Notes under the pieces: model-generated
Told to the model about the DNA's origin: nothing
The model's input: only the letters and a program-made list of their open reading frames with translations
Databases searched by the model: none
Shown here: piece after piece, positions 8,752 to 18,414 of the stretch
Layout of the letters: every line of letters starts with the position of its first letter
Numbering within the stretch: position 1 is the first letter of the stretch
From: Thomasclavelia sp.
Lineage (GTDB): Bacteria; Bacillota_I; Bacilli_A; Erysipelotrichales; Coprobacillaceae
Reading direction: 5' to 3'
Assembly (NCBI GenBank): GCA_028749475.1
Contig: JAQVWN010000003.1
Location: forward strand, 62,001 to 126,000
Length of the DNA stretch: 64,000 nt
Translations under genes and position numbers: made by a program

Positions 8752-9021
8752 ATGGCAGAACAATTAACTTTCGTAGTATCTGATCCTGTAGGATTACATG
8801 CTAGACCAGCTACTATCTTAGTAAACCAAGCTAGTAAATTTACTAGCAACATTAAATTAGTTTATAATGATAAAGAAGTAAACTTAAAATCAATCATGGG
8901 GGTAATGTCTTTAGGTGTTCCTACTAAAGCTGAAGTAACTATTGTTGCTGAAGGTGATGATGAAAAAGACGTTATTGCTTCAATTGCAAAAGTAATTAAA
9001 GAACAAAAAGTTGCAGAATAA
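8752..9021 (+). CDS. ptsH: HPr, phosphocarrier protein of the PTS
   Basis: 89 residues. Passes phosphate from enzyme I to sugar permeases in the cytoplasm. The phosphorylated His is residue 16 in GLHARPA, and the regulatory Ser is residue 47 in KSIMGVMSLGV. HPr-Ser-P is the CcpA co-effector in Firmicutes, which ties it to the cre sites found in this window. ATG 8752 is supported by AAGGAGGAG; the upstream in-frame extension lacks a ribosome site. ptsI is not adjacent; the gene stands alone between two terminators. Confidence 0.95.
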   Translation: MAEQLTFVVSDPVGLHARPATILVNQASKFTSNIKLVYNDKEVNLKSIMGVMSLGVPTKAEVTIVAEGDDEKDVIASIAKVIKEQKVAE

Positions 9022-9026
9022 GATTT

Positions 9027-9049
9027 AAGTGTGGGAAACCACACTTTTT
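9027..9049 (+). terminator. Intrinsic terminator after ptsH
   Basis: AAGTGTGG / CCACACTT stem with a GAAA tetraloop and a T-rich tail. Confidence 0.9.
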
Positions 9050-9068
9050 CTTTTCTTTGGAGAAATAT

Positions 9069-9548
9069 ATGAAAAAGAAATTTAAAACTAATGCTCTAAG
9101 AATCTTAGATAAAAACAATATTGCATATGAAATAAAAGACTATGAATATGATGAAGAGCATCTTTCAGGAGAACATATAATAAACCAAGTAGGATTACCT
9201 AGTGAAATGATTTTTAAAACGCTTGTGTTAGTTGATAATAATAAAAATCATTTAGTATGTTGTATCCCAGTACTTAAAGAAATCGATTTAAAAGCTCTAG
9301 CTAAATTTGTGGGAGTTAAATCAGTTTCAATGATTCATGTTAAAGAGTTACTTAATTTAACTGGTTACATAAGAGGTGGTTGTTCACCTGTTGGGATGAA
9401 AAAAGATTTTTTAACTATTATGGATGAATCAATTATGTCGCAAGATAAAATTGCCTTTAGTGCTGGTAAAAGGGGCCATCAAATGATTGTTGGTCGCGAT
9501 GATATTTTAAAGATTACTAATGCTAAAGTTGGGAAGGTAACCTACTAA
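9069..9548 (+). CDS. ybaK: YbaK/EbsC-family aminoacyl-tRNA deacylase
   Basis: 159 residues of the YbaK/ProX superfamily, which hydrolyses mischarged tRNA (classically Cys-tRNA(Pro)). Seen: the N-terminal ALRILDKNNIAYEI, KTLVLVDNN, the GYIRGGCSPVGMKK block and the C-terminal FSAGKRGHQMIVGRDDI, all typical of the family. ATG 9069 follows GGAG by six bases; the TTG at 9057 lies before that site. The stop overlaps the next start by one base (TAATG). Confidence 0.88.
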   Translation: MKKKFKTNALRILDKNNIAYEIKDYEYDEEHLSGEHIINQVGLPSEMIFKTLVLVDNNKNHLVCCIPVLKEIDLKALAKFVGVKSVSMIHVKELLNLTGYIRGGCSPVGMKKDFLTIMDESIMSQDKIAFSAGKRGHQMIVGRDDILKITNAKVGKVTY

Positions 9549-10045
9549 TGTTACATATCTATTATGGAAACGGAAAAGGTAAAACTAGTGCTGCGATGGG
9601 ACTAGCTTTAAGACAACTTGCAACTGGACACAAAGTTCAAATTCTATCTTTTTTAAAAGATGGTAATAGTAGTGAAATAAAAATCTTAAAAGATTTAGGC
9701 TGTAAAGTAAACTTTAAAAAGATGCCTACTAGATTTATTGATATGAATGACCCAACGGCAATTAAAGAAGTCTCTAAATTAGAAAATGAATTATTTGATG
9801 AAATAGATGAAGACTGTGATTGTCTTATTTTGGATGAACTATTAGATGTTATTACATTAAGCATGATCAATGAAGATAAAGTATATCAACTTGTTTCTAG
9901 ACTTAAAAATAATAAAGAAATAGTAATGACAGGGCGGATGCCAAGTCATAATATTAAGGTATTATCTGACTATTCTACGGAGATGAAAAAACATAAGCAT
10001 CCTTATGATAGAGGAATTATGGCTCGAGAAGGGGTAGAATATTAA
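9548..10045 (+). CDS. btuR: ATP:corrinoid adenosyltransferase, BtuR/CobO family
   Basis: 165 residues. Transfers adenosyl from ATP to reduced cobalamin. P-loop GNGKGKTSA near the N-terminus, the LILDELLD motif, and the family-typical end HPYDRGIMAREGVEY. Length matches the family. Translationally coupled to ybaK. No other cobalamin gene or recognised B12-dependent enzyme is in the window (the ribonucleotide reductase here is the glycyl-radical type), so its client enzyme must lie elsewhere. Confidence 0.88.
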   Translation: MLHIYYGNGKGKTSAAMGLALRQLATGHKVQILSFLKDGNSSEIKILKDLGCKVNFKKMPTRFIDMNDPTAIKEVSKLENELFDEIDEDCDCLILDELLDVITLSMINEDKVYQLVSRLKNNKEIVMTGRMPSHNIKVLSDYSTEMKKHKHPYDRGIMAREGVEY

Positions 10046-10071
10046 TTTATATAGAGTTTAATAATTATATT

Positions 10072-10080
10072 TGATATAAT
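10072..10080 (+). promoter_or_regulatory. Extended -10 upstream of phosphoglucomutase
   Basis: TGATATAAT at 10072-10080; no convincing -35. Confidence 0.5.
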
Positions 10081-10100
10081 TTTTGTAAGAGGTGAAGATT

Positions 10101-11786
10101 ATGAGTTATAAAGAAGAATACGAAAGATGGTTAAACAATAATAATATCGAACCATCAACGAAACAAGAATTATTAACTATGGATGAAAAGCAAAAAGAAG
10201 ATGCTTTTTACATGAATCTAGAATTTGGTACTGCTGGGATGAGAGGTATCTTAGGAGCAGGTACTAACCGAATGAATATTTATACTATTAGAAAGGCTAA
10301 TGTAGGATTTGCTAAGTATGTTCTAACATTACCTGATAGTAAAGAAAAAGGAATTGCGATTGGTTACGATAATCGTCATATGTCATATCGCTTTGCAATT
10401 GAATCTGCTAGAGTACTAGCAACTTATGGTATTAAGTCATTTATATTTGAATCACTTAGACCTACACCTGAATTATCATTTGCTGTAAGACATTTAAAAT
10501 GTGCTGGTGGTATTATGATTACTGCTAGTCATAACCCAAAAGAATATAATGGTTATAAAGTATATGATGATACCGGATGTCAATTAATCCCTGAATGGGG
10601 AGATCAAGTAGTATCATATGTTAATGAAGTAAAAGATGAACTTGGAATCAAAGTATTTGATGCAGACGAATCTTATCCATACATTACATGGATTGGTGAA
10701 GAAGTAGATGAAGCATATTATAAAGAAGTTATGGGAATTGAAATCAATCCAGGAATGGATAAGAAAGATTTTAAACTTGTATTTTCTCCTCAACATGGGA
10801 CATCTAATATTCCAGTTCGAACTGTTCTAACAAGACTTGGATATGACATTGTGCCTGTACTAGCTCAATGTGCTCCAGATCCTGACTATACTAATACTAA
10901 ATCACCAAATCCAGAAGTAGAGAGTTCATATGAATTGGCTATTAAAAAGGCTAAAGAAGTAGATGCTGATGTTGTAGTAATTACTGACCCAGATGGTGAC
11001 AGACTTGGTGTTGTTGCTAAACAAAATGGTGAATATGTCTTAATGTCTGGTAACCAAAGTGCAGCTGTATATCTAGAATATATTCTTTCTCAACATAAAG
11101 ATAAAGGAACTCTTCCTAGTAATGCTGTAATGTATAATACAATCGTAACTAGTGATTTAGGTGAATTAGTTGCTAGAAGTTATGGTGTTGATGTTGAAAA
11201 GACTTTAACTGGATTTAAATTTATCGGTGATAAAATCCGTAAATATGAAAAAACACATGAAAAAGAATTTATCTTTGGATATGAAGAATCATATGGATGT
11301 GTTGTTAAAGACTTTGTAAGAGATAAAGATGCAGTTCAAGCAGTCTTAACTGCTGCTGAAGCTGGTAACTACTATAAGAAACAAGGTAAAACATTAATTG
11401 ATGTTTTAAATGATTTATATGCTAAGTTTGGAACATTTAAAGAATCGCAAGTTGCTTTAGCTAAAGCAGGAGCTAGCGGAGCTAAACGAATTGCCGAAAT
11501 AATGGATAATCTAAGAAAAGATGCACCTACTACTATTGGTGGCGTTAAAGTAATCAAATCTGAAGATTACCAAACTAGTAAAAGAAGTGATGGAACAACA
11601 ATCAATTTACCAAAATCTAATGTTCTAAAATACTATTTAGAAGATGGATCTTGGATTGCAGCTAGACCTAGTGGAACAGAACCTAAATGTAAGTTCTATT
11701 TCTCAATAAAAGGAACAGATAAAGATGATGCTGCTAAAAAGACAGATGTTTTCCAAAAAGATATGATGAAAATCATTGGTGAATAA
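10101..11786 (+). CDS. pgcA: Phosphoglucomutase (alpha-D-phosphohexomutase family)
   Basis: 561 residues. Interconverts glucose 1-phosphate and glucose 6-phosphate, linking glycolysis to the glycogen genes downstream. EFGTAGMRG at the N-terminus, the active Ser in TASHNPKEYNG (Ser143), the Mg2+ loop DPDGDR, the sugar-binding GYEESYG and the phosphate-binding RPSGTEPK are all visible, in the order of PgcA/PMM2-type enzymes. ATG 10101 is preceded by AAGAGGTGA; a GTG at 10092 falls inside that site. Single-gene unit between its own -10 and terminator. Confidence 0.93.
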   Translation: MSYKEEYERWLNNNNIEPSTKQELLTMDEKQKEDAFYMNLEFGTAGMRGILGAGTNRMNIYTIRKANVGFAKYVLTLPDSKEKGIAIGYDNRHMSYRFAIESARVLATYGIKSFIFESLRPTPELSFAVRHLKCAGGIMITASHNPKEYNGYKVYDDTGCQLIPEWGDQVVSYVNEVKDELGIKVFDADESYPYITWIGEEVDEAYYKEVMGIEINPGMDKKDFKLVFSPQHGTSNIPVRTVLTRLGYDIVPVLAQCAPDPDYTNTKSPNPEVESSYELAIKKAKEVDADVVVITDPDGDRLGVVAKQNGEYVLMSGNQSAAVYLEYILSQHKDKGTLPSNAVMYNTIVTSDLGELVARSYGVDVEKTLTGFKFIGDKIRKYEKTHEKEFIFGYEESYGCVVKDFVRDKDAVQAVLTAAEAGNYYKKQGKTLIDVLNDLYAKFGTFKESQVALAKAGASGAKRIAEIMDNLRKDAPTTIGGVKVIKSEDYQTSKRSDGTTINLPKSNVLKYYLEDGSWIAARPSGTEPKCKFYFSIKGTDKDDAAKKTDVFQKDMMKIIGE

Positions 11787-11791
11787 CTATT

Positions 11792-11819
11792 AGACTAGAT
11801 AGAGATATCTAGTCTTTTT
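11792..11819 (+). terminator. Intrinsic terminator after phosphoglucomutase
   Basis: AGACTAGATA / TATCTAGTCT stem, GAGA loop, five T. Confidence 0.92.
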
Positions 11820-11835
11820 ATTTGTTTAAAAAGAA

Positions 11836-11849
11836 TGAAAACGCTTTCA
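11836..11849 (+). promoter_or_regulatory. Perfect cre site (CcpA) upstream of glgB
   Basis: TGAAAACGCTTTCA fits every position of TGWAANCGNTNWCA. Its centre lies ~48 bases before the predicted start, just upstream of the -35 region, which in known CcpA targets favours activation. Confidence 0.8.
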
Positions 11850-11855
11850 ATTCTA

Positions 11856-11884
11856 ATGAAATATAGTCTATATTATGGTATAAT
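11856..11884 (+). promoter_or_regulatory. glgB promoter
   Basis: ATGAAA at 11856-11861 (4/6 to TTGACA), 17 bases, TATAAT at 11879-11884 with TGG before it. Confidence 0.65.
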
Positions 11885-11915
11885 TTCTTTATAAACAAAC
11901 AAAGGAGTGGAGAAT

Positions 11916-13847
11916 ATGTTTGATGATTTCTTAATTCATACCTTTCATGATGGAAACTGTTTACAAGCTTACAAAATATTTGGAGCTCATTTAGTAACAG
12001 AAAACAAAAAGAAAGGTTGCAGATTTACAGTTTTTGCACCAAATGCTAAAAGTGTTGAAGTAGTGGGGGATTTTAATAATTGGGAAGGACAAAACCATGT
12101 TATGGAAAAATATAATGATGGTGGAATCTGGACATTATTTATTCCTGGAATTAAACAATATGATGTTTATAAATACAAAATAGAAACTCAAAAGGGCGAT
12201 TATTTATACAAAGCTGACCCATATGCTTTCTTTAGTGAACTAAGACCAGCAACAGCTAGTAAAGTATTCGATATAGAAGGATATAAGTGGAAAGATAATA
12301 AATGGTTAGATTCTAGAACTAAGAATTTTGATCGTCCACTTAATATTTATGAAGTCAATATTGGCTCTTGGAAAATGAAAAAGGATTTTACTGATGAAGA
12401 AGATGGTGAATTCTATTCATATGAAGAATTAATTGATAAAATAATTCCTTATACTAAAGAAATGGGTTATACCCATTTAGAAGTAATGCCATTAAATGAA
12501 TTCCCATTTGATGGATCTTGGGGATATCAACCAACTGGTTTCTATAGTGCAACCAGTAGATATGGTAATCCTAAACAATTAATGCATTTTATTGATGCCT
12601 GTCATAAAGAAGGAGTTGGAATAATATTAGACTTTGTGCCAGCTCACTTTGTTAAAGATGAACATGGTTTACACATGTTTGATGGTGGATTTGTTTATGA
12701 CTATGATGACTTTAATCGTCGTTACTCTCCATGGGATAGTGTTTATTTTGATTTAGGAAAGAATGAAGTTCGTTCATTCTTACTAAGTTGTGTTGATTTC
12801 TTTGCTACATATTTCCACGTTGATGGATTTAGATTTGATGCTGTAAGTAATCTTATTTACTATGAAGGAAATAAAAATCTAGGAGTTAATATTGGAGCCC
12901 AAGAGTTCTTAAAGAGACTTAATGGTCATATGCTTGGATATCATCCTAATGTAATGATGATTGCTGAAGATAGCACTGATGCTCCAAAGGTAACTAAACC
13001 AGTAGGTGAAAATGGTTTAGGCTTTGATTATAAATGGGACCTTGGTTGGATGAATGATACCCTTAAGTATTTTGCTATGGATCCTTATATGCGTAAGTTT
13101 AATCATAAGTTAATTACTTTCTCAATGGCTTATTTCCATTCTGAAAATTTCTTAATGGAATTTTCTCATGATGAAGTAGTACATGGTAAAGCAACTATCA
13201 TTAATAAGATGTGGGGTCTTGCTGGTGATAAGATGGCACAAGCTAAAGCATTATATGTATATATGTTTACTCATCCTGGTAAAAAGCTTAATTTTATGGG
13301 TAATGAACTTGGCGAATATAAAGAATGGGATGAAAAGAAATCACTTGGTTGGAATATCTTAGACTATCCAGATCATGATGCTTTCCATCATTTCTGTAAG
13401 GACTTAAATCATATTTATAATAGTGTTCCTGCTTTATATGAATGTGATTATAAAGACATGGGATTTGAATGGTTAGTTGTTGATGATGAAGAACAATCTG
13501 TATTTGCCTTTGTTAGAAGAGATAAAAATGGTGGTAGTGTTGTGGTAGTCTTAAACTTCATTGGTAATGAACACGAAGTTTATAATGTACCAGTCTATTC
13601 TAAGGGATCATTCAAAGAAATTCTTAATACTGATAAAGATATTTATGCTGGACATAATATTACTAATCCACGTAAAATCAATACTAAAAAAGATAAGACA
13701 ACTGGTAAATACTATGTACCAATTAAAATTGCACCTTTCTCTGCAATGATTTTTGAGTATAATATAGACAAAACTGAAAAGAAAACTACTAAAAAAAAGG
13801 TTGTAAAAAAGAAAGCTGTCAAGAAAAATACAAAAAGTAAGGGTTAA
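11916..13847 (+). CDS. glgB: 1,4-alpha-glucan branching enzyme
   Basis: 643 residues. Cuts alpha-1,4-glucan and re-joins it by alpha-1,6 links to make glycogen branches. An N-terminal CBM48 module (VFAPNAKSVEVVGDFNNW) is followed by a GH13 barrel with nucleophile Asp308 (GFRFDAV), acid Glu351 (IAEDS) and Asp419 (SHDEVVHG). ATG 11916 fits the AAAGGAG site. An unusual Lys-rich tail (last ~25 residues, repeats of KKK/VKKK) extends past the normal C-terminal domain. First gene of glgB-glgP-pulA, downstream of a cre site. Confidence 0.96.
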   Translation: MFDDFLIHTFHDGNCLQAYKIFGAHLVTENKKKGCRFTVFAPNAKSVEVVGDFNNWEGQNHVMEKYNDGGIWTLFIPGIKQYDVYKYKIETQKGDYLYKADPYAFFSELRPATASKVFDIEGYKWKDNKWLDSRTKNFDRPLNIYEVNIGSWKMKKDFTDEEDGEFYSYEELIDKIIPYTKEMGYTHLEVMPLNEFPFDGSWGYQPTGFYSATSRYGNPKQLMHFIDACHKEGVGIILDFVPAHFVKDEHGLHMFDGGFVYDYDDFNRRYSPWDSVYFDLGKNEVRSFLLSCVDFFATYFHVDGFRFDAVSNLIYYEGNKNLGVNIGAQEFLKRLNGHMLGYHPNVMMIAEDSTDAPKVTKPVGENGLGFDYKWDLGWMNDTLKYFAMDPYMRKFNHKLITFSMAYFHSENFLMEFSHDEVVHGKATIINKMWGLAGDKMAQAKALYVYMFTHPGKKLNFMGNELGEYKEWDEKKSLGWNILDYPDHDAFHHFCKDLNHIYNSVPALYECDYKDMGFEWLVVDDEEQSVFAFVRRDKNGGSVVVVLNFIGNEHEVYNVPVYSKGSFKEILNTDKDIYAGHNITNPRKINTKKDKTTGKYYVPIKIAPFSAMIFEYNIDKTEKKTTKKKVVKKKAVKKNTKSKG

Positions 13848-13860
13848 ATAGGGGGATTTT

Positions 13861-16257
13861 ATGTTTAAAAACAAAAGAGAATTCAAAGATGAATTTGCAC
13901 ATCGAATCATCGAATTATATGGAAGAAATGTTGAAGAAGCACATATAACTGAAAAGTTTATGGTTTTAGAAACGATGGTGCGAGACTATGCATCTGTAAA
14001 CTGGGCTACTAGTAAATCTTTAGTAAGAGCTTCAGACCAAAGACAAATGCATTATTTCTCAATGGAATTCTTAATGGGACGATTATTAGTTAATAACTTA
14101 ATGAATTTAGGAATCTATGATGTGGCTAAAGATGGTTTAGCTGATTTAGGTATTAATATTCATGAATTAGAAGAATTAGAGTCTGATGCCGGACTTGGTA
14201 ATGGTGGACTTGGAAGATTAGCTGCTTGTTTTATGGATTCGCTTGCTTCTCTTTCTTATCCTGGTAACGGAAATACTATTCGTTATGAATATGGTTTCTT
14301 TAAACAAAAAATAGAAGATGGTAATCAAGTTGAATTACCAGACTTATGGTTGCGACTTGGAAATACTTGGGAAGTTCGTAAGCCTAAACACACAGTACCA
14401 GTTAAGTTCTTTGGAAGAGTTGTTTATAATGAGAAAACTGGTAAATATGAACATGTTGATTATGAAGTAGTTAACGCTGTTCCTTATGATGTACCAATGG
14501 TAGGTCATGAAACAATTGCTACTAATACTCTTCGTTTATGGTCTGCAGAAGCCAGTGAAAATATTCCAACAGGAACTGACTTTGAACATTATGTTCAAGA
14601 TGTTCGATCTATATGTCAAATGCTTTATCCAGATGATTCAACTCCAGCTGGAAAGATGTTAAGACTTAAACAAGAATACTTCTTTACATCAGCTGGTTTA
14701 CAAGCCATTGTAAAAGATCATTTAAGAAGAAACAAAAATATGAATAATTTTCATAAGAAACATGTTATTCAATTAAATGATACTCATCCAGTATTGGCTA
14801 TTCCTGAATTAATGCGAATTTTAATTGATGAACAAGGAATGGAATGGGAAGATGCATGGAATATCACTTCAAAAACATTTGCCTATACTAATCATACAAT
14901 CTTAGCTGAAGCTTTAGAAAAATGGCCAATTGAAATGATGATGTCATTACTTCCTAGAGTATATCAAATCATTGATGAAATTCATCGCCGTTTTATTGGT
15001 TTTGTCAAAGAACAAACTTCCAATAATCAAGATATTTTAGATAAAGTAATGATTTTAAGAGATGGTGAAGTTCATATGGCCCATCTAGCAATAGTAGGAA
15101 GTTTTTCAGTTAATGGTGTTGCTAGATTACATACTGAAATTTTGATGAATACTGAACTTAAAGAATTTAATGACTTATATCCACATAAATTTAATAATAA
15201 AACTAATGGTGTTACTCATCGTCGTTGGCTAGCTTACGCTAATCCAAAATTAGCTGACTTATTAAATAAAACTATTGGAAAAGGATGGATAAATCATCCG
15301 GAAGAACTTGAAAAATTAATGACTAAAGTTGATGATAAAAAAGTTCAAAGTAAATTCTTAGAAGTTAAACAAGAAAATAAAAAGGTTTTAGCTGATTATA
15401 TTAAAGAACATAATGGAGTAGAAGTTGATCCAAATAGTATCTTTGATATCCAAGTTAAAAGACTTCATGCTTATAAAAGACAATTACTTAACATTTTAAA
15501 TGTCATTGATTTATATTTAGAAATGAAATCAAATCCTGACTTTAGAATATATCCAAGAACTTATATCTTTGGAGCAAAAGCAGCTAGTAGTTACTATTTT
15601 GCTAAGAAAGTAATTAAACTTATAAACTGTGTTGGGGATGTTGTAAATAAAGATCCAGATACTAATAAGTATCTAAAAGTGGTTTTCTTAGAAAACTATG
15701 GTGTTACTCTTGCTGAAAAGATTATGCCAGCAGCTGATGTTTCTGAACAAATCTCAACAGCAGGAAAAGAAGCTAGTGGTACTGGTAATATGAAGTTTAT
15801 GATGAATGGAGCAATTACTTTAGGTACTCTTGATGGAGCTAACGTAGAAATAGCTGAAAGAGTTGGTGAAGATAATTGTAAAATCTTTGGAATGAAAGAT
15901 TTTGAAGTTGCAGCTTTAAAAGCTAGTAGTAAATATAAAGCTTATGATTATTATAATAATAATATTCGAATTAGAAGAGCAGTTGATTCTTTATTAAATG
16001 GAACATTCTGTGAAAATAAAGAAGAATTTAAAATTATCCATGATGAACTATTAGTTAAGAATGATGAATATTTTGTTTTAGCTGACTATGAATCTTATGC
16101 TAAAGCTCAACATGAAGTTGAAGAGTTATATCAAGATAAAGAAAGATGGGCCCATATTTGTTTAGTTAATATTGCTAAAAGCGGATATTTCTCATCAGAT
16201 CGTACAATTCAAAACTATGTTGATGATATTTGGAAACTAACAAAAATTAAATTTTAA
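13861..16257 (+). CDS. glgP: Glycogen/maltodextrin phosphorylase
   Basis: 798 residues. Releases glucose 1-phosphate from alpha-glucan chains using phosphate; phosphoglucomutase then feeds it to glycolysis. The N-terminal active-site block MEFLMGRLLVNN, ESDAGLGNGGLGRLAACF, the substrate motif QLNDTHPVLAIPELMR and the PLP-binding Lys645 in EASGTGNMKF are present. It starts 13 bases after glgB behind a GGGGG ribosome site. Synthesis (glgB) and breakdown genes share one operon; glgA and glgC are not in the window. Confidence 0.96.
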   Translation: MFKNKREFKDEFAHRIIELYGRNVEEAHITEKFMVLETMVRDYASVNWATSKSLVRASDQRQMHYFSMEFLMGRLLVNNLMNLGIYDVAKDGLADLGINIHELEELESDAGLGNGGLGRLAACFMDSLASLSYPGNGNTIRYEYGFFKQKIEDGNQVELPDLWLRLGNTWEVRKPKHTVPVKFFGRVVYNEKTGKYEHVDYEVVNAVPYDVPMVGHETIATNTLRLWSAEASENIPTGTDFEHYVQDVRSICQMLYPDDSTPAGKMLRLKQEYFFTSAGLQAIVKDHLRRNKNMNNFHKKHVIQLNDTHPVLAIPELMRILIDEQGMEWEDAWNITSKTFAYTNHTILAEALEKWPIEMMMSLLPRVYQIIDEIHRRFIGFVKEQTSNNQDILDKVMILRDGEVHMAHLAIVGSFSVNGVARLHTEILMNTELKEFNDLYPHKFNNKTNGVTHRRWLAYANPKLADLLNKTIGKGWINHPEELEKLMTKVDDKKVQSKFLEVKQENKKVLADYIKEHNGVEVDPNSIFDIQVKRLHAYKRQLLNILNVIDLYLEMKSNPDFRIYPRTYIFGAKAASSYYFAKKVIKLINCVGDVVNKDPDTNKYLKVVFLENYGVTLAEKIMPAADVSEQISTAGKEASGTGNMKFMMNGAITLGTLDGANVEIAERVGEDNCKIFGMKDFEVAALKASSKYKAYDYYNNNIRIRRAVDSLLNGTFCENKEEFKIIHDELLVKNDEYFVLADYESYAKAQHEVEELYQDKERWAHICLVNIAKSGYFSSDRTIQNYVDDIWKLTKIKF

Positions 16258-16259
16258 CC

Positions 16260-16289
16260 TAAATAATTCAGGGTAACCTGAATTATTTA
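16260..16289 (+). terminator. Perfect hairpin between glgP and pulA (attenuator or processing site)
   Basis: 13-bp perfect stem (AATAATTCAGG and complement) closed by a GTAA tetraloop, starting three bases after the glgP stop. It lacks a downstream T-run, so it may be a weak terminator or a stabiliser of the glgBP message rather than a full stop. Confidence 0.6.
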
Positions 16290-16310
16290 TGCTAGAAAGA
16301 AGATGAATTT

Positions 16311-18410
16311 ATGTATTCTAAAAGAATGTATGCCCATTACAAGGGTGATAAGAGAATAGAGATAGAACTCTCAAAAGATTACTATAATGGTAATTCTGAA
16401 ATATTCTTTTTAAGAGATACTGATACGAAGACAATTAAACAATTAAGAATAGATGCTTTAAATAAAACTGATTATGACTTTACTACTTATTTTATTGATG
16501 ATGCGATAATTGATTTATCTCACATTTATGAAGTAGTGGATCAATATGGATTAGCTACTACTCTTACATATACACATTTAGTTGAACTTAAAAACTTTGA
16601 TGAATACTTTTACTACGATGGTAATGATTTAGGATCTAATTTTGATGGAGTATATACAACTTTTAATGTTTGGGCTCCAACTGCTTTAGAAGTTATGGTT
16701 TCAATTAGTGATCCTAAAACTCATAAAGAAGTAGCTTCTAAAATGCAGCGGGATGATAAAGGTGTTTTTAGAACTAAACTTAAACAAAATTTTGAAAAAT
16801 TTTCTTATGTTTATTTAATTAGACATGAAGATGAATTTGTTAGGACTTTAGATCCTTATGCTTTAAGTTCGTCAGCTAATTCTCTTTCTAATATCATTGT
16901 AAATTCTAGCAAGATTAAAGGAAGTCTTTATCCTAAAGAATTAAAACCATTACAATCAAAAACTGATGCCATAATCTATGAAGCATCAGTTAGAGATTTT
17001 TCAATGGATGAAAGTTTACCAACTTCTTATCCAGGTAAATTTTTAGGAATGGCCCAAAGTAAACTTAAATCAAAAGAAGGTAATCTTGTTGGCTTAGATT
17101 ATTTAGTTGATTTAGGAATCACGCATGTTCAATTACTTCCAATATTTGACTATGAGACTGTTGATGAAAATGATGAAGGCTTCTTCTATAATTGGGGCTA
17201 TAATCCAGTTCAATATGGAATACCAGAAGGAAGCTATGTAACTGATCCAAATGATGGATATAAAAGAATTGAAGAGTTAAGAAAACTCATCAAAACTTTA
17301 CATGGTCATGGTATTCGAGTTGTTATGGATGTTGTCTATAACCATGTTTATGATATATATTCATATGCTTATGAAAAAATAGTACCTGGTTATTTCCTTC
17401 GAAAGAAAGATGATGGTACTTTATGTAATGGCTCATGGTGTGGTAATGATGTTAATACCTCGGCTTTAATGGTTAGAAGATATATTGTTGATATGTGTGA
17501 AAGATTCCAAGACTTATATGGGATAGATGGTTTAAGATTTGATTTAATGGGTATTATTGATATTGATACTATTAAACAAATTTATAAGGTATGTCATCAA
17601 AAAGATAAATCATTTATTATGTATGGTGAAGGTTGGAATATGGATACTAACTTACCAATGGAAAAAAGAAGTATTCAAGAAAACAATGCTTTAATTCCTG
17701 AAATTGGCTTCTTTAATGATCAATTCCGGGATATTTTAAAAGGTGGTAGTAGCGAAGATAATTTAAATACAACTGGTTACTTCACTGATAATTTTTCTAA
17801 TATTACTTTAGCTGGCGAATGTATGTTGAATACTAGCCGTTATAGTAATGTCTCTCAAAGTATTAACTATTTTGAATGCCATGATAATGCAACTCTAGCA
17901 GATAAAATCTCTAAAAGTAATTTTAGTGAAGACTTTGAAACAAGGTGTAAAAGACAATTAATGCTTAATATTTGCCTTCTTCTTTCCCAAGGAGTACCTT
18001 TTATTCATGCTGGTCAAGAGTTCTATATTTCTAAGCAAGGCCTTAGTAATACTTATAACTCTCCAGATACAATCAATTCTATTGATTGGACCAGAGTGGA
18101 TGATTATCAAAAAGATATTCAAGTAATCAAAGATATAATTAAACTTCGAAAAGAAAATGAAGCATTTAGATATAAAACAACAAAAGATGTTTTAGAACAT
18201 GTTAAATTTGATATTCTCAATAGTACTGTTATTAGATATGAAACTAATCAAGATAATGGAGAATATAGTAGTTTTGTAGTATACTATAATCCTTCTAATG
18301 GTTCTTATCCAATTGAGGATATGAATGAATATGAAGTAATCTATCAAATAGGCGATAATCGTCATAACTTAGATAGTATTTCATTAAAAATATTTGGTAA
18401 AAAGAGGTAA
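16311..18410 (+). CDS. pulA: Type I pullulanase (glycogen debranching enzyme)
   Basis: 699 residues. Hydrolyses alpha-1,6 branches of pullulan or limit dextrins. The type I pullulanase signature YNWGYNP is present, with an N-terminal CBM48 module (FNVWAPTALEVMVSI) and a GH13 barrel with Asp411 (GLRFDLMG), Glu440 (YGEGWNM) and Asp525 (ECHDN). There is no signal peptide, so it is cytoplasmic and acts on stored glycogen with GlgP. The ribosome site (AGAAAGAAG) is weak. The Pth gene follows four bases after the stop. Confidence 0.94.
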   Translation: MYSKRMYAHYKGDKRIEIELSKDYYNGNSEIFFLRDTDTKTIKQLRIDALNKTDYDFTTYFIDDAIIDLSHIYEVVDQYGLATTLTYTHLVELKNFDEYFYYDGNDLGSNFDGVYTTFNVWAPTALEVMVSISDPKTHKEVASKMQRDDKGVFRTKLKQNFEKFSYVYLIRHEDEFVRTLDPYALSSSANSLSNIIVNSSKIKGSLYPKELKPLQSKTDAIIYEASVRDFSMDESLPTSYPGKFLGMAQSKLKSKEGNLVGLDYLVDLGITHVQLLPIFDYETVDENDEGFFYNWGYNPVQYGIPEGSYVTDPNDGYKRIEELRKLIKTLHGHGIRVVMDVVYNHVYDIYSYAYEKIVPGYFLRKKDDGTLCNGSWCGNDVNTSALMVRRYIVDMCERFQDLYGIDGLRFDLMGIIDIDTIKQIYKVCHQKDKSFIMYGEGWNMDTNLPMEKRSIQENNALIPEIGFFNDQFRDILKGGSSEDNLNTTGYFTDNFSNITLAGECMLNTSRYSNVSQSINYFECHDNATLADKISKSNFSEDFETRCKRQLMLNICLLLSQGVPFIHAGQEFYISKQGLSNTYNSPDTINSIDWTRVDDYQKDIQVIKDIIKLRKENEAFRYKTTKDVLEHVKFDILNSTVIRYETNQDNGEYSSFVVYYNPSNGSYPIEDMNEYEVIYQIGDNRHNLDSISLKIFGKKR

Positions 18411-18414
18411 AGTA

